64,000 nucleotides of DNA from Paramesorhizobium salinisoli (GCF_003335045.1 NZ_QOZG01000006.1:186001-250000), one strand, 5' to 3'; numbered from the stretch's first letter, positions 1 through 9,421 are shown. A program made the numbers and translations. Notes: generated by a model from the letters alone, not told the origin.

Positions 1-1743
1 ATGGTCGCCTTCCTCAATCACACGGCCCCGGTCGAAAACCAATAGCCGGTCGAGGGAGCGGACGGTGGAGAGCCGGTGCGCGATGACCAGCGTCGTGCGG
101 CCGACCATCAGCCGTTCCATCGCCTCCTGGATCAGCACCTCCGATTCCGAATCGAGGCTTGATGTCGCCTCATCGAAGATCAGGATGGGCGCGTCGGCCA
201 GAAAGGCCCGGGCGATCGCGACACGCTGGCGCTCGCCGCCGGAAAGCTTTACACCGCGCTCACCCACCAGCGTCGCATAGCCCTTGGGCAGGCCCGTGAT
301 GAATTCGTGGGCACTTGCAAGCCTTGCGGCGCGCTCCACCTCGGCCATCGACGCGCCAGGCCGGGCATAGGCGATGTTCTCGGCCAGCGACCGGTGGAAC
401 AGGATCGGCTCCTGTTGCACGATGGCGAGCGCCGACCGCAGCGACGCTTGCTGAACCTGCGCGATATCCTCGCCGTCGATCAGGATGCGGCCATCGGTGA
501 CGTCATGCAGCCTCTGGATCAGCTTGACGAATGTGGTCTTGCCTGAGCCGGAGTGCCCGACGAGGCCGACGCGCTGGCCCGCAGGGATCGACAGAGAGAA
601 GTCCCGGTAGAGCGGCTTGGCATGTCCGCCATAATGGAAGGTGACATTCTCGAAATCGATACGCCCGTTTTCGATGCGGATCGGCACAGCGCCGGGACGG
701 TCCTCGACGCCGAGCGGCTGGTCATGGATATCGACCAGTTCTTCCATCTCGTTGACCGAGCGCTGTACGTTGCGCACATGCATGCCGACATCGCGCAGAT
801 ATCCCTGCAGCACGAAGAAGGAGGTGAGTACGAAGGTGATATCGCCGGCGCTTGCGCGGCCTTGGCTCCAAAGGACGATCGCGAAGCCGATGACCGCCGC
901 GCGCAGAATGAGCAATGTCACACCTTGCGCGGTGCCGTTGATCGTGCCACGCACCCAGGTGCGGCGCGTGCGGCTCCGCCACTTTGCGATTACCGCTCCA
1001 AGGCGCGTATCCTCGCGTGCTTCCGCACCGAAGGCCTTGACGACCGCGTTGCACGAGACGGCATCGGCCAGTGCCCCGCCGAGACGCGTATCCCACGCAT
1101 TGGCGAGGCTCGCCGCCGGCGCGACATAACCCAGCGAAAGCGCGACCGTAAGGGCGACATAGAGAACCGAGCCGACAGCCACGATCAGCCCCATCATCGG
1201 CCAATACCAGCCAAGCAGGAGAGTCGTGCCCACCAGCATGACGGCAGACGGAAGCAGCGCCACCAGGATCGTGTCGTTCAGGAGGTCGAGCGACCACATG
1301 CCGCGCGTGATCTTGCGCACGGTCGAGCCGGCGAAGCTGTTGGCGTGCCAGTCGGTCGAAAAGCGCTGCACCCGGTGGAACGCGTCGGCGGCGATTTCCG
1401 ACATCATCTTCAGCGTCAGGTCGGTGATGCCGATAAAGGTGACATAGCGCAGGATCGTGGCGCCGCCCGAAAGGGCAAGCAGCATGAAGAAGGCCGCCAT
1501 TGCCGCATTCCAGGCGACTTCGTCTGTGGCCGCACCTCGCGCCACGGCATCGACCAGATGGCCGGAATAAAGCGGGGTCAGCACGTCGGCCATCGTCGAG
1601 ATGAGCACGGCAACAATAATGACGGCGAGCCTCACCGGCTGACGACGCCAATGGGCGCTCAGGAAACGGAACACACTGCGAAAAGCGTTGCCCCGCAAGG
1701 CATTGCGGAAAGAAACCATGATATCAGCCGGATGCAGACGCAT
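1..1743 (-). CDS. ABC exporter, fused permease-ATPase (3' end outside window)
   Basis: The minus strand reads as an open frame from ATG at 1743 to the window edge (581 codons, no stop). The N-terminal half is an exporter-type membrane domain with several hydrophobic segments. The C-terminal half is a nucleotide-binding domain with Walker A GHSGSGKT near residue 395, signature LSGGE near residue 498, Walker B ILIFDEATSSLD and a switch histidine in VIAHRLS. This is the half-size multidrug/lipid exporter layout, usually about 600 residues, so only the last few tens of residues are missing. A second in-frame ATG lies at 1719. It probably works as a homodimer in the inner membrane. The substrate cannot be told from sequence. 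Its stand-alone position gives no further clue. Confidence 0.9.
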   Translation of the reverse strand, partial: MRLHPADIMVSFRNALRGNAFRSVFRFLSAHWRRQPVRLAVIIVAVLISTMADVLTPLYSGHLVDAVARGAATDEVAWNAAMAAFFMLLALSGGATILRYVTFIGITDLTLKMMSEIAADAFHRVQRFSTDWHANSFAGSTVRKITRGMWSLDLLNDTILVALLPSAVMLVGTTLLLGWYWPMMGLIVAVGSVLYVALTVALSLGYVAPAASLANAWDTRLGGALADAVSCNAVVKAFGAEAREDTRLGAVIAKWRSRTRRTWVRGTINGTAQGVTLLILRAAVIGFAIVLWSQGRASAGDITFVLTSFFVLQGYLRDVGMHVRNVQRSVNEMEELVDIHDQPLGVEDRPGAVPIRIENGRIDFENVTFHYGGHAKPLYRDFSLSIPAGQRVGLVGHSGSGKTTFVKLIQRLHDVTDGRILIDGEDIAQVQQASLRSALAIVQQEPILFHRSLAENIAYARPGASMAEVERAARLASAHEFITGLPKGYATLVGERGVKLSGGERQRVAIARAFLADAPILIFDEATSSLDSESEVLIQEAMERLMVGRTTLVIAHRLSTVRSLDRLLVFDRGRVIEEGDH

Positions 1744-2183
1744 CCGGTCCCAAATCGGAAATTCGTGAAAACGTCGCCGTGACGGAAAATACGTCTTTCA
1801 GGCGGTGCCGGGATACTACCGAGCGCGTCCCATGCGGGAGGGGCTCGGGCGGCAGCTGCCTTGACGTTCCGACGCGAGGAGTGGTCGGTGGTGACCTAGT
1901 CGCGCATGATCCTCAAGCCGCTGCCTTGCTGAGAAGAATCGAATGCTGGCATTCGTAGCCTCCTTTGAAGGACTGAACGGGACGATCTTCATAGACGGTC
2001 AATCCGGATTCGCCAAGTCCTCGCTAATTCTTTCATTGTTATGTGTGATCAAGGTGCAACAGGCCATTATAACAGCAATGTTAGGGCCGTTGCACTGAGG
2101 AGGATCGCTGGCCCTTTGACTTCAAGCACTACTGATGCATGATCGGCCGTACTATGAAGACATTTTCCGGACCTGGAGGCACC
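1744..2183. other. intergenic region with possible tiny ORFs
   Basis: This is a 440-bp gap between a minus-strand exporter gene and a plus-strand peptidase gene, so it should hold both promoters. No large ORF is convincing. On the minus strand, 1952-1896 encodes 18 residues (MPAFDSSQQGSGLRIMRD) from an ATG placed 6 nt after a perfect AAAGGAGG. In another frame, 2002-1913 encodes 29 residues from a TTG and reads like ordinary protein. Both cannot be real genes. A 7-bp inverted repeat (CGAATGC/GCATTCG) lies at 1940-1955. I see no known RNA family here. Confidence 0.3.
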
Positions 2184-3698
2184 ATGCGTATCAAGAAAAA
2201 AGCGGTGGCCGTTATCTTGTTTCTGCTTGCTGTCAGTCCTTTTCCAGGGGAGGGAGCGCTTGCCGAGCGGCCCGCACCTTCAGGCGGCGTGCTGTCGCTT
2301 CTCCCGCCGCCACAGACGACCGACCATTCGATCTCCCTTGCCGGGCGCATGCTGCACTATCAAGCAAAAGCCGGCACCGTGTCGCTTCTGTCCGCCAAGG
2401 GCGACGTTACCGCAGAGATATTCTACGTTTCTTACACGCGCTCAGGCGAAGCCTCCGGCAATGCGAAACGCCCTGTCACCTTCGTTTTCAATGGGGGTCC
2501 GGGAGCGGCATCCGCCTATCTGCATCTCGGCGCTATCGGCCCCCGCGTCATACCCACTGCGCCCAATGGTGCGTTTCTGCCGCCGCCGCAAGCGCTTGTG
2601 GATAATCCGGATAGCTGGCTCGACATGACAGATCTCGTTTTTGTTGATCCTGTGGGGACAGGGTATAGCCGCGAGGCTCCCGGTCAGGAGGCGCGCAGTT
2701 TCTGGGGTGTCAATCAGGATGCGACCGCGATGGGATCGTTCATCCGCCTATATCTCACCCAGACCGGCCGCATCGGATCGCCGGTCTTTCTTGCGGGCGA
2801 AAGCTATGGCGGGTTTCGGGCCGCGCTTCTTGCCAAAACGCTTCAAGACGACGCCGGGGTGAATGTGAACGGAGTCGTGCTGATCTCACCAGCGCTCGAA
2901 TTCATGCTGGTGCGGCCTGACGAATTCGACCCTCTGCATTGGGCGCTCGAACTTCCATCCCTTGCCGCAGTGCGTTTGCAAAGTGAAGGGATCACGGGCG
3001 ATGCGCTGCGGGCGCAACTGGCCGAAGTCGAACGCTATGCGCTCGGCGACTATCTCACCGCCATTGCCGGCGGGCTGGAGGAAGGCGGGCAGCGAGCAAG
3101 CCCGCGTGTGGCGGAGATCACCGGCCTGCCGCTCGACCTCGTCCAACGGAATTTCGCGCGTATTCCGACAGCGCTCTTCGCAAAGGAGTTCGCACGAGCC
3201 AGGCGTGATGTCCTGAGCGCTTATGACGGCGCGATCGCGACGGCGGATATCGATCCCGCCAGCGGTAGAAATGCCGGCCCTGACCCTGTGCTCGATCGCA
3301 GTGTGCCGGCGCTGACCTCGGCGTTTGTGGCCTATGCACGCGACGAACTGAATTTCCGCACCGATATCAGCTATCGGCTCTTGAACGGCGAGATCAGCCG
3401 CGTCTGGGATTACGGAACGACGCCTGCGCGTCAAGGCTATGCTGGCGTCATGAACGATCTCCAGCGGGCGCGCTCGCTGAACCCCGCTCTGGGTGTCCTG
3501 ATCGTCAATGGCTATACGGATCTCGTGACGCCTTACATGACGTCGCGTTATCTGGTGGACCAGGTTCCCTCCCTTGCCGGAGCAAAGCCCATGCGCCTTA
3601 CGGTCGTGGAGGGAGGGCACATGATGTATTTTAGGGCGGATGGGCGGCGGGCGCTGAAGGAACATGCCGCCGAGCTTTATGCCGATACGGTGGAATAG
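2184..3698 (+). CDS. secreted serine carboxypeptidase, peptidase family S10
   Basis: 504-residue protein with a signal peptide (RIKKK, hydrophobic core, likely cleavage after residue 27), so it is probably periplasmic. The catalytic triad of the S10 alpha/beta-hydrolases is visible: Ser207 in GESYGG, Asp446 in NGYTDLVTPY and His479 in VVEGGHMMYF. The glycine-rich oxyanion region FVFNGGPGAAS is also present. The family removes C-terminal residues from peptides at acidic pH. I chose ATG 2184 because GGAGG sits 5 nt upstream and the signal peptide starts there. An in-frame upstream ATG at 2139 lacks a ribosome site. It stands alone between a divergent exporter gene and a regulator gene. Confidence 0.9.
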   Translation: MRIKKKAVAVILFLLAVSPFPGEGALAERPAPSGGVLSLLPPPQTTDHSISLAGRMLHYQAKAGTVSLLSAKGDVTAEIFYVSYTRSGEASGNAKRPVTFVFNGGPGAASAYLHLGAIGPRVIPTAPNGAFLPPPQALVDNPDSWLDMTDLVFVDPVGTGYSREAPGQEARSFWGVNQDATAMGSFIRLYLTQTGRIGSPVFLAGESYGGFRAALLAKTLQDDAGVNVNGVVLISPALEFMLVRPDEFDPLHWALELPSLAAVRLQSEGITGDALRAQLAEVERYALGDYLTAIAGGLEEGGQRASPRVAEITGLPLDLVQRNFARIPTALFAKEFARARRDVLSAYDGAIATADIDPASGRNAGPDPVLDRSVPALTSAFVAYARDELNFRTDISYRLLNGEISRVWDYGTTPARQGYAGVMNDLQRARSLNPALGVLIVNGYTDLVTPYMTSRYLVDQVPSLAGAKPMRLTVVEGGHMMYFRADGRRALKEHAAELYADTVE

Positions 3699-3800
3699 AT
3701 CCGGTTGTCCTTGACCCGCCGCTGCTCCGGGCTCATTCTATGCTTGCGAAATGGGAGCGGTGCCTGATCGGCATATGTGTTCACGCCTCGGGAGGAGCGC

Positions 3801-4766
3801 ATGGACGAACATTCTTTTGATCGTCATGCAGATCGGGTTCAGGCCGCGATCGCGTCTGATGCCGCCGCCAAATCCGCGCTGATAGCGTCCTGGCGCAGGT
3901 CCTGCAATCTCCACAGGCTCGATCCGGCTCATAGAAAATCTCCAAAGCGTCTGACGGATATCGAACTCGGTGAGGCCCGGCAAAAAATCGAGCCGCTTCT
4001 TGCCGCAGCCAAGTCCAGCCTGGACAGACTTTATCTGGCGGTGGGCGGGGTGGGGTGCTGCGTTCTGCTGGCGGATCGCGACGGCGTGCCTGTCGAGCGG
4101 CGCGGGGCAGTTGCCGATGACGAGACTTTTCGGGAATGGGGCCTGTGGACCGGATCAGTCTGGAGCGAAGATAGCGAGGGCACCAACGGCATCGGCACCT
4201 GCCTGGTGGAACAGCGGGCGCTCACCATCCACCGTGATCAGCATTTCCTGACGCGCAATACGGCTTTGAGCTGCACGACCGCACCCATTTATGATCATGA
4301 GGGAAATCTGGTCGCGGCCCTGGATGTATCGTCCTGCCGCGCCGATCTGACGGAGGGGTTCGTCAATCTGATTTCGATGGCGGTGATCGACGCGGCGCGG
4401 CGCATCGAAATCGATCATTTCCGTATGTCTTTTCCCAAGGCGCGCATTTTACTGGCGCCGGTCGCCGACAAGAGTGGCAGAGCCCTGGTCGCGGTCGATG
4501 CCGATGATCTTGTGATCGGTGCGACGCGTGCCGCCCGGCTGGCATTGGGGATCACACCCGATTGTTTGGAGAAACCCGTTCCAGTGAGCAGCCTGTTCGG
4601 CTCGACGATCGAGGCGGAGAATTTTGACCAAGCGGAGCGCGGCGTCCTGCAACGGGCGCTGGCCCGCGCAGACGGCAATGTCTCGGCCGCCGCCACGCTT
4701 CTCGGCGTCAGCCGCGCCACATTGCACCGCAAGCTGAAGCGTTTCGGGGTTTCTCGACCGCATTGA
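3801..4766 (+). CDS. GAF-domain regulator with Fis-type helix-turn-helix, no AAA+ domain
   Basis: 321-residue regulator. Residues about 60-210 form a GAF-like sensor as in AcoR-type activators ([20 protein letters not shown] region). Residues about 289-315 are a Fis-family helix-turn-helix ([21 protein letters not shown]). The sigma-54 AAA+ ATPase domain that normally lies between these parts is absent, so it cannot act as a classical bacterial enhancer-binding protein. GGAGGAG just before ATG 3801 fixes the start; a GTG at 3777 is less likely. It lies 142 bp upstream of an aldehyde dehydrogenase gene on the same strand, and a perfect 10-bp inverted repeat sits in between. It probably controls that gene, perhaps in response to an alcohol or aldehyde. 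Confidence 0.82.
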   Translation: MDEHSFDRHADRVQAAIASDAAAKSALIASWRRSCNLHRLDPAHRKSPKRLTDIELGEARQKIEPLLAAAKSSLDRLYLAVGGVGCCVLLADRDGVPVERRGAVADDETFREWGLWTGSVWSEDSEGTNGIGTCLVEQRALTIHRDQHFLTRNTALSCTTAPIYDHEGNLVAALDVSSCRADLTEGFVNLISMAVIDAARRIEIDHFRMSFPKARILLAPVADKSGRALVAVDADDLVIGATRAARLALGITPDCLEKPVPVSSLFGSTIEAENFDQAERGVLQRALARADGNVSAAATLLGVSRATLHRKLKRFGVSRPH

Positions 4767-4781
4767 TTTTCCAGACCGGCC

Positions 4782-4805
4782 AACTGTCGCAGGATTGCGA
4801 CAGTT
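4782..4805. promoter_or_regulatory. perfect 10-bp inverted repeat, probable operator of the aldehyde dehydrogenase gene
   Basis: AACTGTCGCA, a GGAT spacer, then TGCGACAGTT: a perfect dyad about 100 bp before the aldehyde dehydrogenase start and just after the GAF/Fis regulator stop. Fis-type helix-turn-helix dimers bind such dyads as upstream activator sites. Spacing and context make it the best candidate site for the upstream regulator. No convincing sigma-54 -24/-12 element follows it. Confidence 0.6.
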
Positions 4806-4908
4806 GTGGCATGTGATCGTCTTTGAGCGGGCTGACAGCAGAAGCACCAATGGCGATGCTTTCCTCCGGAACGCCGCATCCTGCGGCGTCGCTTCTCGGG
4901 AGGAAGTC

Positions 4909-6426
4909 ATGAACAAAATTGAGTTTTCCCGCACGGCAAAGGTTCCCTTCGCCAAGCGCTATGACAACTTCATCGCCGGCCAGTGGGTCGCGCCAAAATC
5001 AGGAAGGTATTTCGAAAACATTTCACCCGTGACAGGCAGACCGCTCGGCGAGATCGCCCGTTCTGATGCCGCAGATATCGAAGCAGCGCTCGATGCCGCG
5101 CATACGGCCAAGGAGGCATGGGGGCGCACGAGCGCTGCCGAGCGCGCCGTGATGCTCAACCGGATCGCCGACCGCATGGAAGAAAATCTCGATCTTCTGG
5201 CGCTTGCCGAAACATGGGACAATGGCAAGCCGATCCGCGAGACGACCGCCGCCGACCTGCCGCTCGCCATCGACCATTTCCGCTATTTCGCCGGCGCTAT
5301 CCGCGCCCAGGAGGGCGGGATTTCCGAAATCGACCATGATACGGTCGCCTATCACTTCCATGAGCCGCTGGGCGTCGTCGGCCAGATTATCCCGTGGAAT
5401 TTTCCTCTGCTGATGGCCTGTTGGAAGCTCGCCCCGGCGCTCGCCGCCGGCAATTGCGTCGTCCTCAAGCCTGCCGAGCAGACGCCGGCGACGATCATGC
5501 TGTGGGCGGATCTCATTGGCGATCTGTTGCCTGCAGGCGTGCTCAACATCGTCAACGGTTTCGGCCTCGAAGCGGGCAAGCCGCTTGCCTCGTCGCCGCG
5601 CATCGCCAAGATCGCGTTTACCGGCGAAACGACGACCGGGCGGCTGATCATGCAATATGCCAGCCAGAATCTGATCCCCGTCACACTCGAACTGGGCGGC
5701 AAATCGCCCAACATCTTCTTCAAGGACGTGACCGCGGCGGATGATGACTTTTTCGACAAGGCGATCGAAGGCTTCGTTATGTTCGCCCTCAATCAGGGCG
5801 AGGTCTGCACATGCCCGAGCCGGGCGCTTATCCAGGAAGACATCTACGATGAATTCATGGAGCGGGCGCTGAAACGCGTCGAGGCAATCGTCCAGGGCGA
5901 TCCGCTCGACCCCGCCACGATGATCGGCGCGCAGGCGTCGTCCGAACAGTTGGAGAAGATCCTCTCCTATTTCGACATCGGCCGGCAGGAAGGCGCCGAA
6001 GTCCTGACGGGCGGCGAGCGCAACGAATTGCCAGGCGATCTCGCCGGCGGCTATTACGTCAAGCCGACCGTCTTCAAGGGACACAACAAGATGCGTGTCT
6101 TCCAGGAGGAGATTTTTGGGCCGGTCGTTTCGGTCACGACCTTCAGGGATGATGACGAGGCGCTGTCGATTGCCAACGACACGCTTTACGGTCTGGGAGC
6201 CGGCATCTGGAGCCGTGATGCAAACCGCTGCTATCGCTTCGGTCGTGCCATTCAGGCCGGTCGGGTCTGGACAAACTGTTACCACGCCTATCCGGCGCAT
6301 GCGGCATTCGGCGGCTACAAGCAGTCCGGCATCGGGCGCGAAAATCACAAGATGATGCTCGACCATTATCAAAATACCAAGAACATGCTTGTCAGCTACA
6401 GCCCGAAGAAGCTCGGCTTCTTCTGA
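4909..6426 (+). CDS. NAD-dependent aldehyde dehydrogenase, AldB/AcoD type
   Basis: 505-residue class-3-fold aldehyde dehydrogenase, full length for the AldB group. It oxidises an aldehyde (acetaldehyde or chloroacetaldehyde in characterised relatives) to the acid. Visible motifs are the general base Glu261 in ELGGKSPN, the catalytic Cys300 in [11 protein letters not shown], the cofactor-binding FTGETTTG segment and the C-terminal EIFGPV box. The start at 4909 follows GGGAGGAAG. It is followed after 60 bp by a DUF779 gene, a pairing seen repeatedly with this enzyme group, and is preceded by a GAF/Fis regulator. The three make a small alcohol/aldehyde detoxification unit. The exact substrate is inferred only from the family. 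Confidence 0.92.
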   Translation: MNKIEFSRTAKVPFAKRYDNFIAGQWVAPKSGRYFENISPVTGRPLGEIARSDAADIEAALDAAHTAKEAWGRTSAAERAVMLNRIADRMEENLDLLALAETWDNGKPIRETTAADLPLAIDHFRYFAGAIRAQEGGISEIDHDTVAYHFHEPLGVVGQIIPWNFPLLMACWKLAPALAAGNCVVLKPAEQTPATIMLWADLIGDLLPAGVLNIVNGFGLEAGKPLASSPRIAKIAFTGETTTGRLIMQYASQNLIPVTLELGGKSPNIFFKDVTAADDDFFDKAIEGFVMFALNQGEVCTCPSRALIQEDIYDEFMERALKRVEAIVQGDPLDPATMIGAQASSEQLEKILSYFDIGRQEGAEVLTGGERNELPGDLAGGYYVKPTVFKGHNKMRVFQEEIFGPVVSVTTFRDDDEALSIANDTLYGLGAGIWSRDANRCYRFGRAIQAGRVWTNCYHAYPAHAAFGGYKQSGIGRENHKMMLDHYQNTKNMLVSYSPKKLGFF

Positions 6427-6486
6427 ACCGGCAATATCGGCGGCGCGGCTCTGGCGGGCCGCGCCGCCCATTTCAGGGAGGATCGC

Positions 6487-6822
6487 ATGAACGATAAGGT
6501 GTCAGCCACGCCTGCCGCATTGGAGCTGCTTCGTGAAATCATCGAAGAACACGGTCCTGTGCTGTTCCACCAGTCCGGCGGCTGTTGCGATGGCTCATCG
6601 CCGATGTGCTTTCCGCAAGGCGATTTCATCGTGGGTGATAACGACGTGCTGCTCGGGCATATCGGCGACGCCCCGTTCTATATCAGCGCTTCGCAGTTCG
6701 AGGCTTGGAAGCATACAGACCTCATCATCGACGTGGTGCCCGGCCGCGGGGGTATGTTCTCGCTCGACAATGGCCGCGAGAAGCGGTTCCTGACCCGCTC
6801 GAAGATTTGTGCTGTTCGCTAG
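6487..6822 (+). CDS. DUF779 family protein
   Basis: 111-residue protein typical of DUF779, with the family's cysteine-rich segment SGGCCDGSSPMC and the motif FYISASQFEAWKHT. It has no signal peptide or membrane segment. An AGGGAGG ribosome site sits before ATG 6487. The family commonly lies directly downstream of AldB-type aldehyde dehydrogenase, as here. A role in cofactor, metal or aldehyde handling is plausible, but its biochemical function is not established. The clustered cysteines could bind a metal. Confidence 0.85.
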   Translation: MNDKVSATPAALELLREIIEEHGPVLFHQSGGCCDGSSPMCFPQGDFIVGDNDVLLGHIGDAPFYISASQFEAWKHTDLIIDVVPGRGGMFSLDNGREKRFLTRSKICAVR

Positions 6823-7047
6823 GTGGTGTGGACAAGCCTGATCCATCGCAGCGTGCAATTTCTGGCTGACAACAGCGGCCCCCATCGCTAATGTGGCTTT
6901 ATGGCCGGAGGCGGCCAGCAGCCCGCGCCCCTTCAAGGGGCATGGCGAACGCCTTCCACTCAATCCTTCCTGACCGTTCAACCGTCGGGCGAAGGCGTTG
7001 GTAATGCGGGCGCTGACGAAGACTTCGCCGTGACGAAGGAAACGGAC

Positions 7048-7596
7048 ATGCGCGACTATCGCGATTCAAAGGCCATGGCGAAAGCCATGCGGGAAGCACT
7101 TGCCGAGCGCGACATAACAATCACCCACAGCGAGGCGCTTGAGATCGTTGCCCGCCAGTTCGGGTTGATAAACTGGAACATTATGTCGGCGAAGATCGAC
7201 AAGGACGAGGCGGCTCGGTCCGCCCAGGGGATCGCCCTTGAGCAGGCGGTTCCGATTGTTCGCATCTTCGATGTTGCAAAGGCGAGTGAGTTCTATCTCG
7301 GATTTCTCGGCTTCGCCGTTGATTGGGAACACCGCTACGGAGACAATTTTCCGCTTTATATGCAGATCTCGCGATCCGGGCTGAGGCTGCACCTGTCGGA
7401 ACACGCCGGAGACGCTACACCCGGCGGCAATATGTGCGTCTATATGACGGGCATCCGTGATCTTCACAAAGAGCTTCAGGCCCAGGACTATCGCTATATG
7501 AAGCCCGGGCTTCAGGACGACGGGGATCGGGTGGAACTGCAGGTCATCGACCCCTTCAACAACCGCATCCGGTTCATGGAGATCAAAAGCCGATAA
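7048..7596 (+). CDS. glyoxalase/bleomycin-resistance (VOC) superfamily protein
   Basis: 182-residue protein. Residues 1-60 form a small helical domain (MRDYRDSKAMAKAMREAL) found at the front of many rhizobial glyoxalase-related proteins. Residues about 65-180 are a VOC fold with the usual VPIVRIFDVAKASEFYLGFLGF opening split over two strands and a closing IDPFNNRIRFME strand. Such proteins either bind hydrophobic antibiotics or catalyse metal-dependent chemistry; which applies is unclear. ATG 7048 follows a GAAGGA site. It is monocistronic, with a strong hairpin 33 bp after its stop. Confidence 0.8.
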   Translation: MRDYRDSKAMAKAMREALAERDITITHSEALEIVARQFGLINWNIMSAKIDKDEAARSAQGIALEQAVPIVRIFDVAKASEFYLGFLGFAVDWEHRYGDNFPLYMQISRSGLRLHLSEHAGDATPGGNMCVYMTGIRDLHKELQAQDYRYMKPGLQDDGDRVELQVIDPFNNRIRFMEIKSR

Positions 7597-7629
7597 AAAC
7601 AATGGTCTGTGGCGATCCGCTGGAGCTAT

Positions 7630-7667
7630 GACTCAACGCTGCTCTTTGAGGGGAGCAGCGTTGAGTC
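7630..7667 (+). terminator. perfect 15-bp stem-loop downstream of the glyoxalase-like gene
   Basis: GACTCAACGCTGCTC pairs perfectly with GAGCAGCGTTGAGTC around an 8-nt loop (7645-7652). It lies 33 bp after the stop of the VOC gene and about 180 bp before the next start. There is no U-run on either side, so it may be a weak or factor-assisted terminator, or an RNA-stabilising hairpin. Confidence 0.5.
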
Positions 7668-7846
7668 GAGGACCAATGAGCGATCCGCAACGGGCGTTCT
7701 TCGCGCCGTTTCTCATTAAGAACCGCTCGTGCGGCGGCGGGAGGATTACCGCAAGGTCGCTGCGTTCGTCTTCCGCAGTGACTAGCCAGAACTTCTGGGC
7801 CACTTTAACTTGCGTTGGAAATCGCGAAGAAAGTAAGGGCAACTGC

Positions 7847-8233
7847 ATGACGGGAGCCGACCTTGCCGATATTTACCGGGACTATATTGCCTGTTTGAAC
7901 CAACAGGACTGGTCGAACCTGGGGCAGTTTGTCCATGAGGACGTTCATTACAATGGTAAGCGGATTGGCTTGTCAGGGTATCGCGAAATGCTGGTGGAGG
8001 ATTTCCGTGCGATTCCGGACCTTTATTTTTGCATCCAACTACTGATCTCCCAGCCACCTCATATAGCAAGCCGCCTGAGCTTCGACTGCACGCCGAAAGG
8101 AATCCTGTTTGGTCTTCGGGTAAACGGGAAGAGAATCTCGTTTGCGGAGAACGTGTTCTATGCGTTCCGGCACGGGCGGATCGAAAAGGTTTGGTCCGTC
8201 ATAGACAAGGCCGCTATCGAAGCCCAGCTCTAG
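7847..8233 (+). CDS. SnoaL-like / ester-cyclase-fold protein
   Basis: 128-residue protein with the NTF2-like SnoaL fold pattern: an N-terminal helix (LADIYRDYIACLNQQDW), then FVHEDVHYNGKRIGLSGYREML, and a closing KVWSVIDKAAIEAQL. Members act as cyclases, isomerases or small-ligand binders; no reaction can be assigned. The reading frame is open further upstream, but ATG 7847 gives the normal family length. It ends 7 bp before the convergent LacI regulator gene. Confidence 0.72.
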   Translation: MTGADLADIYRDYIACLNQQDWSNLGQFVHEDVHYNGKRIGLSGYREMLVEDFRAIPDLYFCIQLLISQPPHIASRLSFDCTPKGILFGLRVNGKRISFAENVFYAFRHGRIEKVWSVIDKAAIEAQL

Positions 8234-8240
8234 CGAAAAT

Positions 8241-9311
8241 TCAGCGGGTAAACGTATCGATTTCCCTGATCAGGTCGAGCGGGCCGGTCAGCGCTGTTCG
8301 CGGTTGGACAAGTTCAGGGGCGATCAGATGGATTTTGGCCGCCGGACGGCTTTCCTCCATGATCTCGAATGCCTTGGCAAGCATTCCCGCGACATCCTGT
8401 CTGATCATGAGGACGGGGAATGGGAGAAACGAACCGAACGGGTCATAATCGTAGCAGCCCACGACGATATCCGCGAAAGTTTCATGCGGATGCTGCGCGA
8501 GGAAGCGCAAAAAACCCTCGAAATTGATCGAGGAATTGATGAAAAGACCGCGTGGCACTTTCTTTTCGCGCGCATAATATGTCTCGAATGCCTTTTGCGT
8601 CATGTCCGGTGAATAGCCGGTTGGCTGGATGCACTCATCCGGATCCGCGCCAAGCATCTGCCTCTTGACGTCGCGAAAACCCCTTATGCGTTCGCGGGTG
8701 GCATGATCATCGCGCCCGCCGAACAGATAGACCTCATCGGGTTCCGGGGAGCCGGTTGCCGCCAGTCGCTGAATGATTGCCTGCGTCAGCATGCGGGCAC
8801 CCTCATAATTGTCGCTGATCACGGAGGGCGCCTTCGTTCCAGGAAGGTCGATATTGATGTGCCGGATGCCGGCGGCTTCGCACAGCACATGGACCCCATC
8901 AGGGTCGGTCGCACCGGCAATAAACAACTCATCGATCGAATAGGAAATCAGCGTTTCGACGGTCGCCTGTTCTTCCACGGGATCGCGGCAGGCGCTGACG
9001 ACGACAGGGCACTTTCCGTGACTGCGCACTTCGGCTTCGAATGTCTGGGCCATCGAGGAGAAATAGCGATTGTCATGTACCGGCAGCAGCAGACCGACGA
9101 GACCGGAGCGGGAGCTTCTAAGCCCTCTTGCCTGCAGGTTGGCGGTATAGCGGTGTTGTTCGGCAAGGCTCTGGATGCGTTCGGCCGTGCTTTGCTTGAT
9201 GCGGCGCTTTTGCCAGGTGCCGTTCAAAACCGCGCTGACCGTGGAAGGGGAACATCCGGACAGAATGGAAAGATCGTAGATCGTCGCCTTCTTCTTGCTT
9301 TGATGATTCAT
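8241..9311 (-). CDS. LacI-family transcriptional regulator of the adjacent sugar operon
   Basis: 356 residues. The N-terminal helix-turn-helix (ATIYDLSILSGCSPSTVSAVLNG) is followed by the hinge and a periplasmic-binding-protein-like effector domain (from GLVGLLLPVHDNRYFSSM). It is transcribed divergently from a ribose-type ABC importer operon starting at 9551. The intergenic space contains a near-palindrome with a central CG (9383-9400) over the predicted transcription start. It most likely represses that operon and is released by the imported sugar or its phosphate. AGGAGG precedes ATG 9311. Confidence 0.9.
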   Translation of the reverse strand: MNHQSKKKATIYDLSILSGCSPSTVSAVLNGTWQKRRIKQSTAERIQSLAEQHRYTANLQARGLRSSRSGLVGLLLPVHDNRYFSSMAQTFEAEVRSHGKCPVVVSACRDPVEEQATVETLISYSIDELFIAGATDPDGVHVLCEAAGIRHINIDLPGTKAPSVISDNYEGARMLTQAIIQRLAATGSPEPDEVYLFGGRDDHATRERIRGFRDVKRQMLGADPDECIQPTGYSPDMTQKAFETYYAREKKVPRGLFINSSINFEGFLRFLAQHPHETFADIVVGCYDYDPFGSFLPFPVLMIRQDVAGMLAKAFEIMEESRPAAKIHLIAPELVQPRTALTGPLDLIREIDTFTR

Positions 9312-9350
9312 GCCCGTACCTCCTGACCCTCCCTTAGTGCCGATCTGCTC

Positions 9351-9421
9351 TTGACGAAAGTTTAATTCTCAAAGATATTGAATGCACCATCGATTGTGCA
9401 AAACGAAATATCGATTGTGCA
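9351..9421 (+). promoter_or_regulatory. promoter and LacI-type operator of the sugar ABC operon
   Basis: TTGACG (9351-9356) and GATATT (9374-9379), 17 bp apart, form a plausible sigma-70 promoter. Directly after the -10 lies the near-palindrome TGCACCATCGATTGTGCA (9383-9400, one mismatched pair, central ATCGAT). Its right half ATCGATTGTGCA recurs at 9410-9421, 21 bp further on, or two helical turns. This is the expected position for a LacI-family repressor made by the divergent gene. Confidence 0.6.

Noticed and set aside
553-1782. 409-codon open frame on the plus strand
   Set aside because: It is antisense to the ABC exporter, whose Walker motifs fix the coding strand; composition is low-complexity Arg/His-rich.
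4806-4830. Possible sigma-54 promoter before the aldehyde dehydrogenase
   Set aside because: TGGCAT is present but no GC at the required 10-bp distance; the regulator also lacks the AAA+ domain.
5023-6471. 482-codon open frame on the minus strand
   Set aside because: It lies entirely opposite the aldehyde dehydrogenase, which has intact catalytic motifs.
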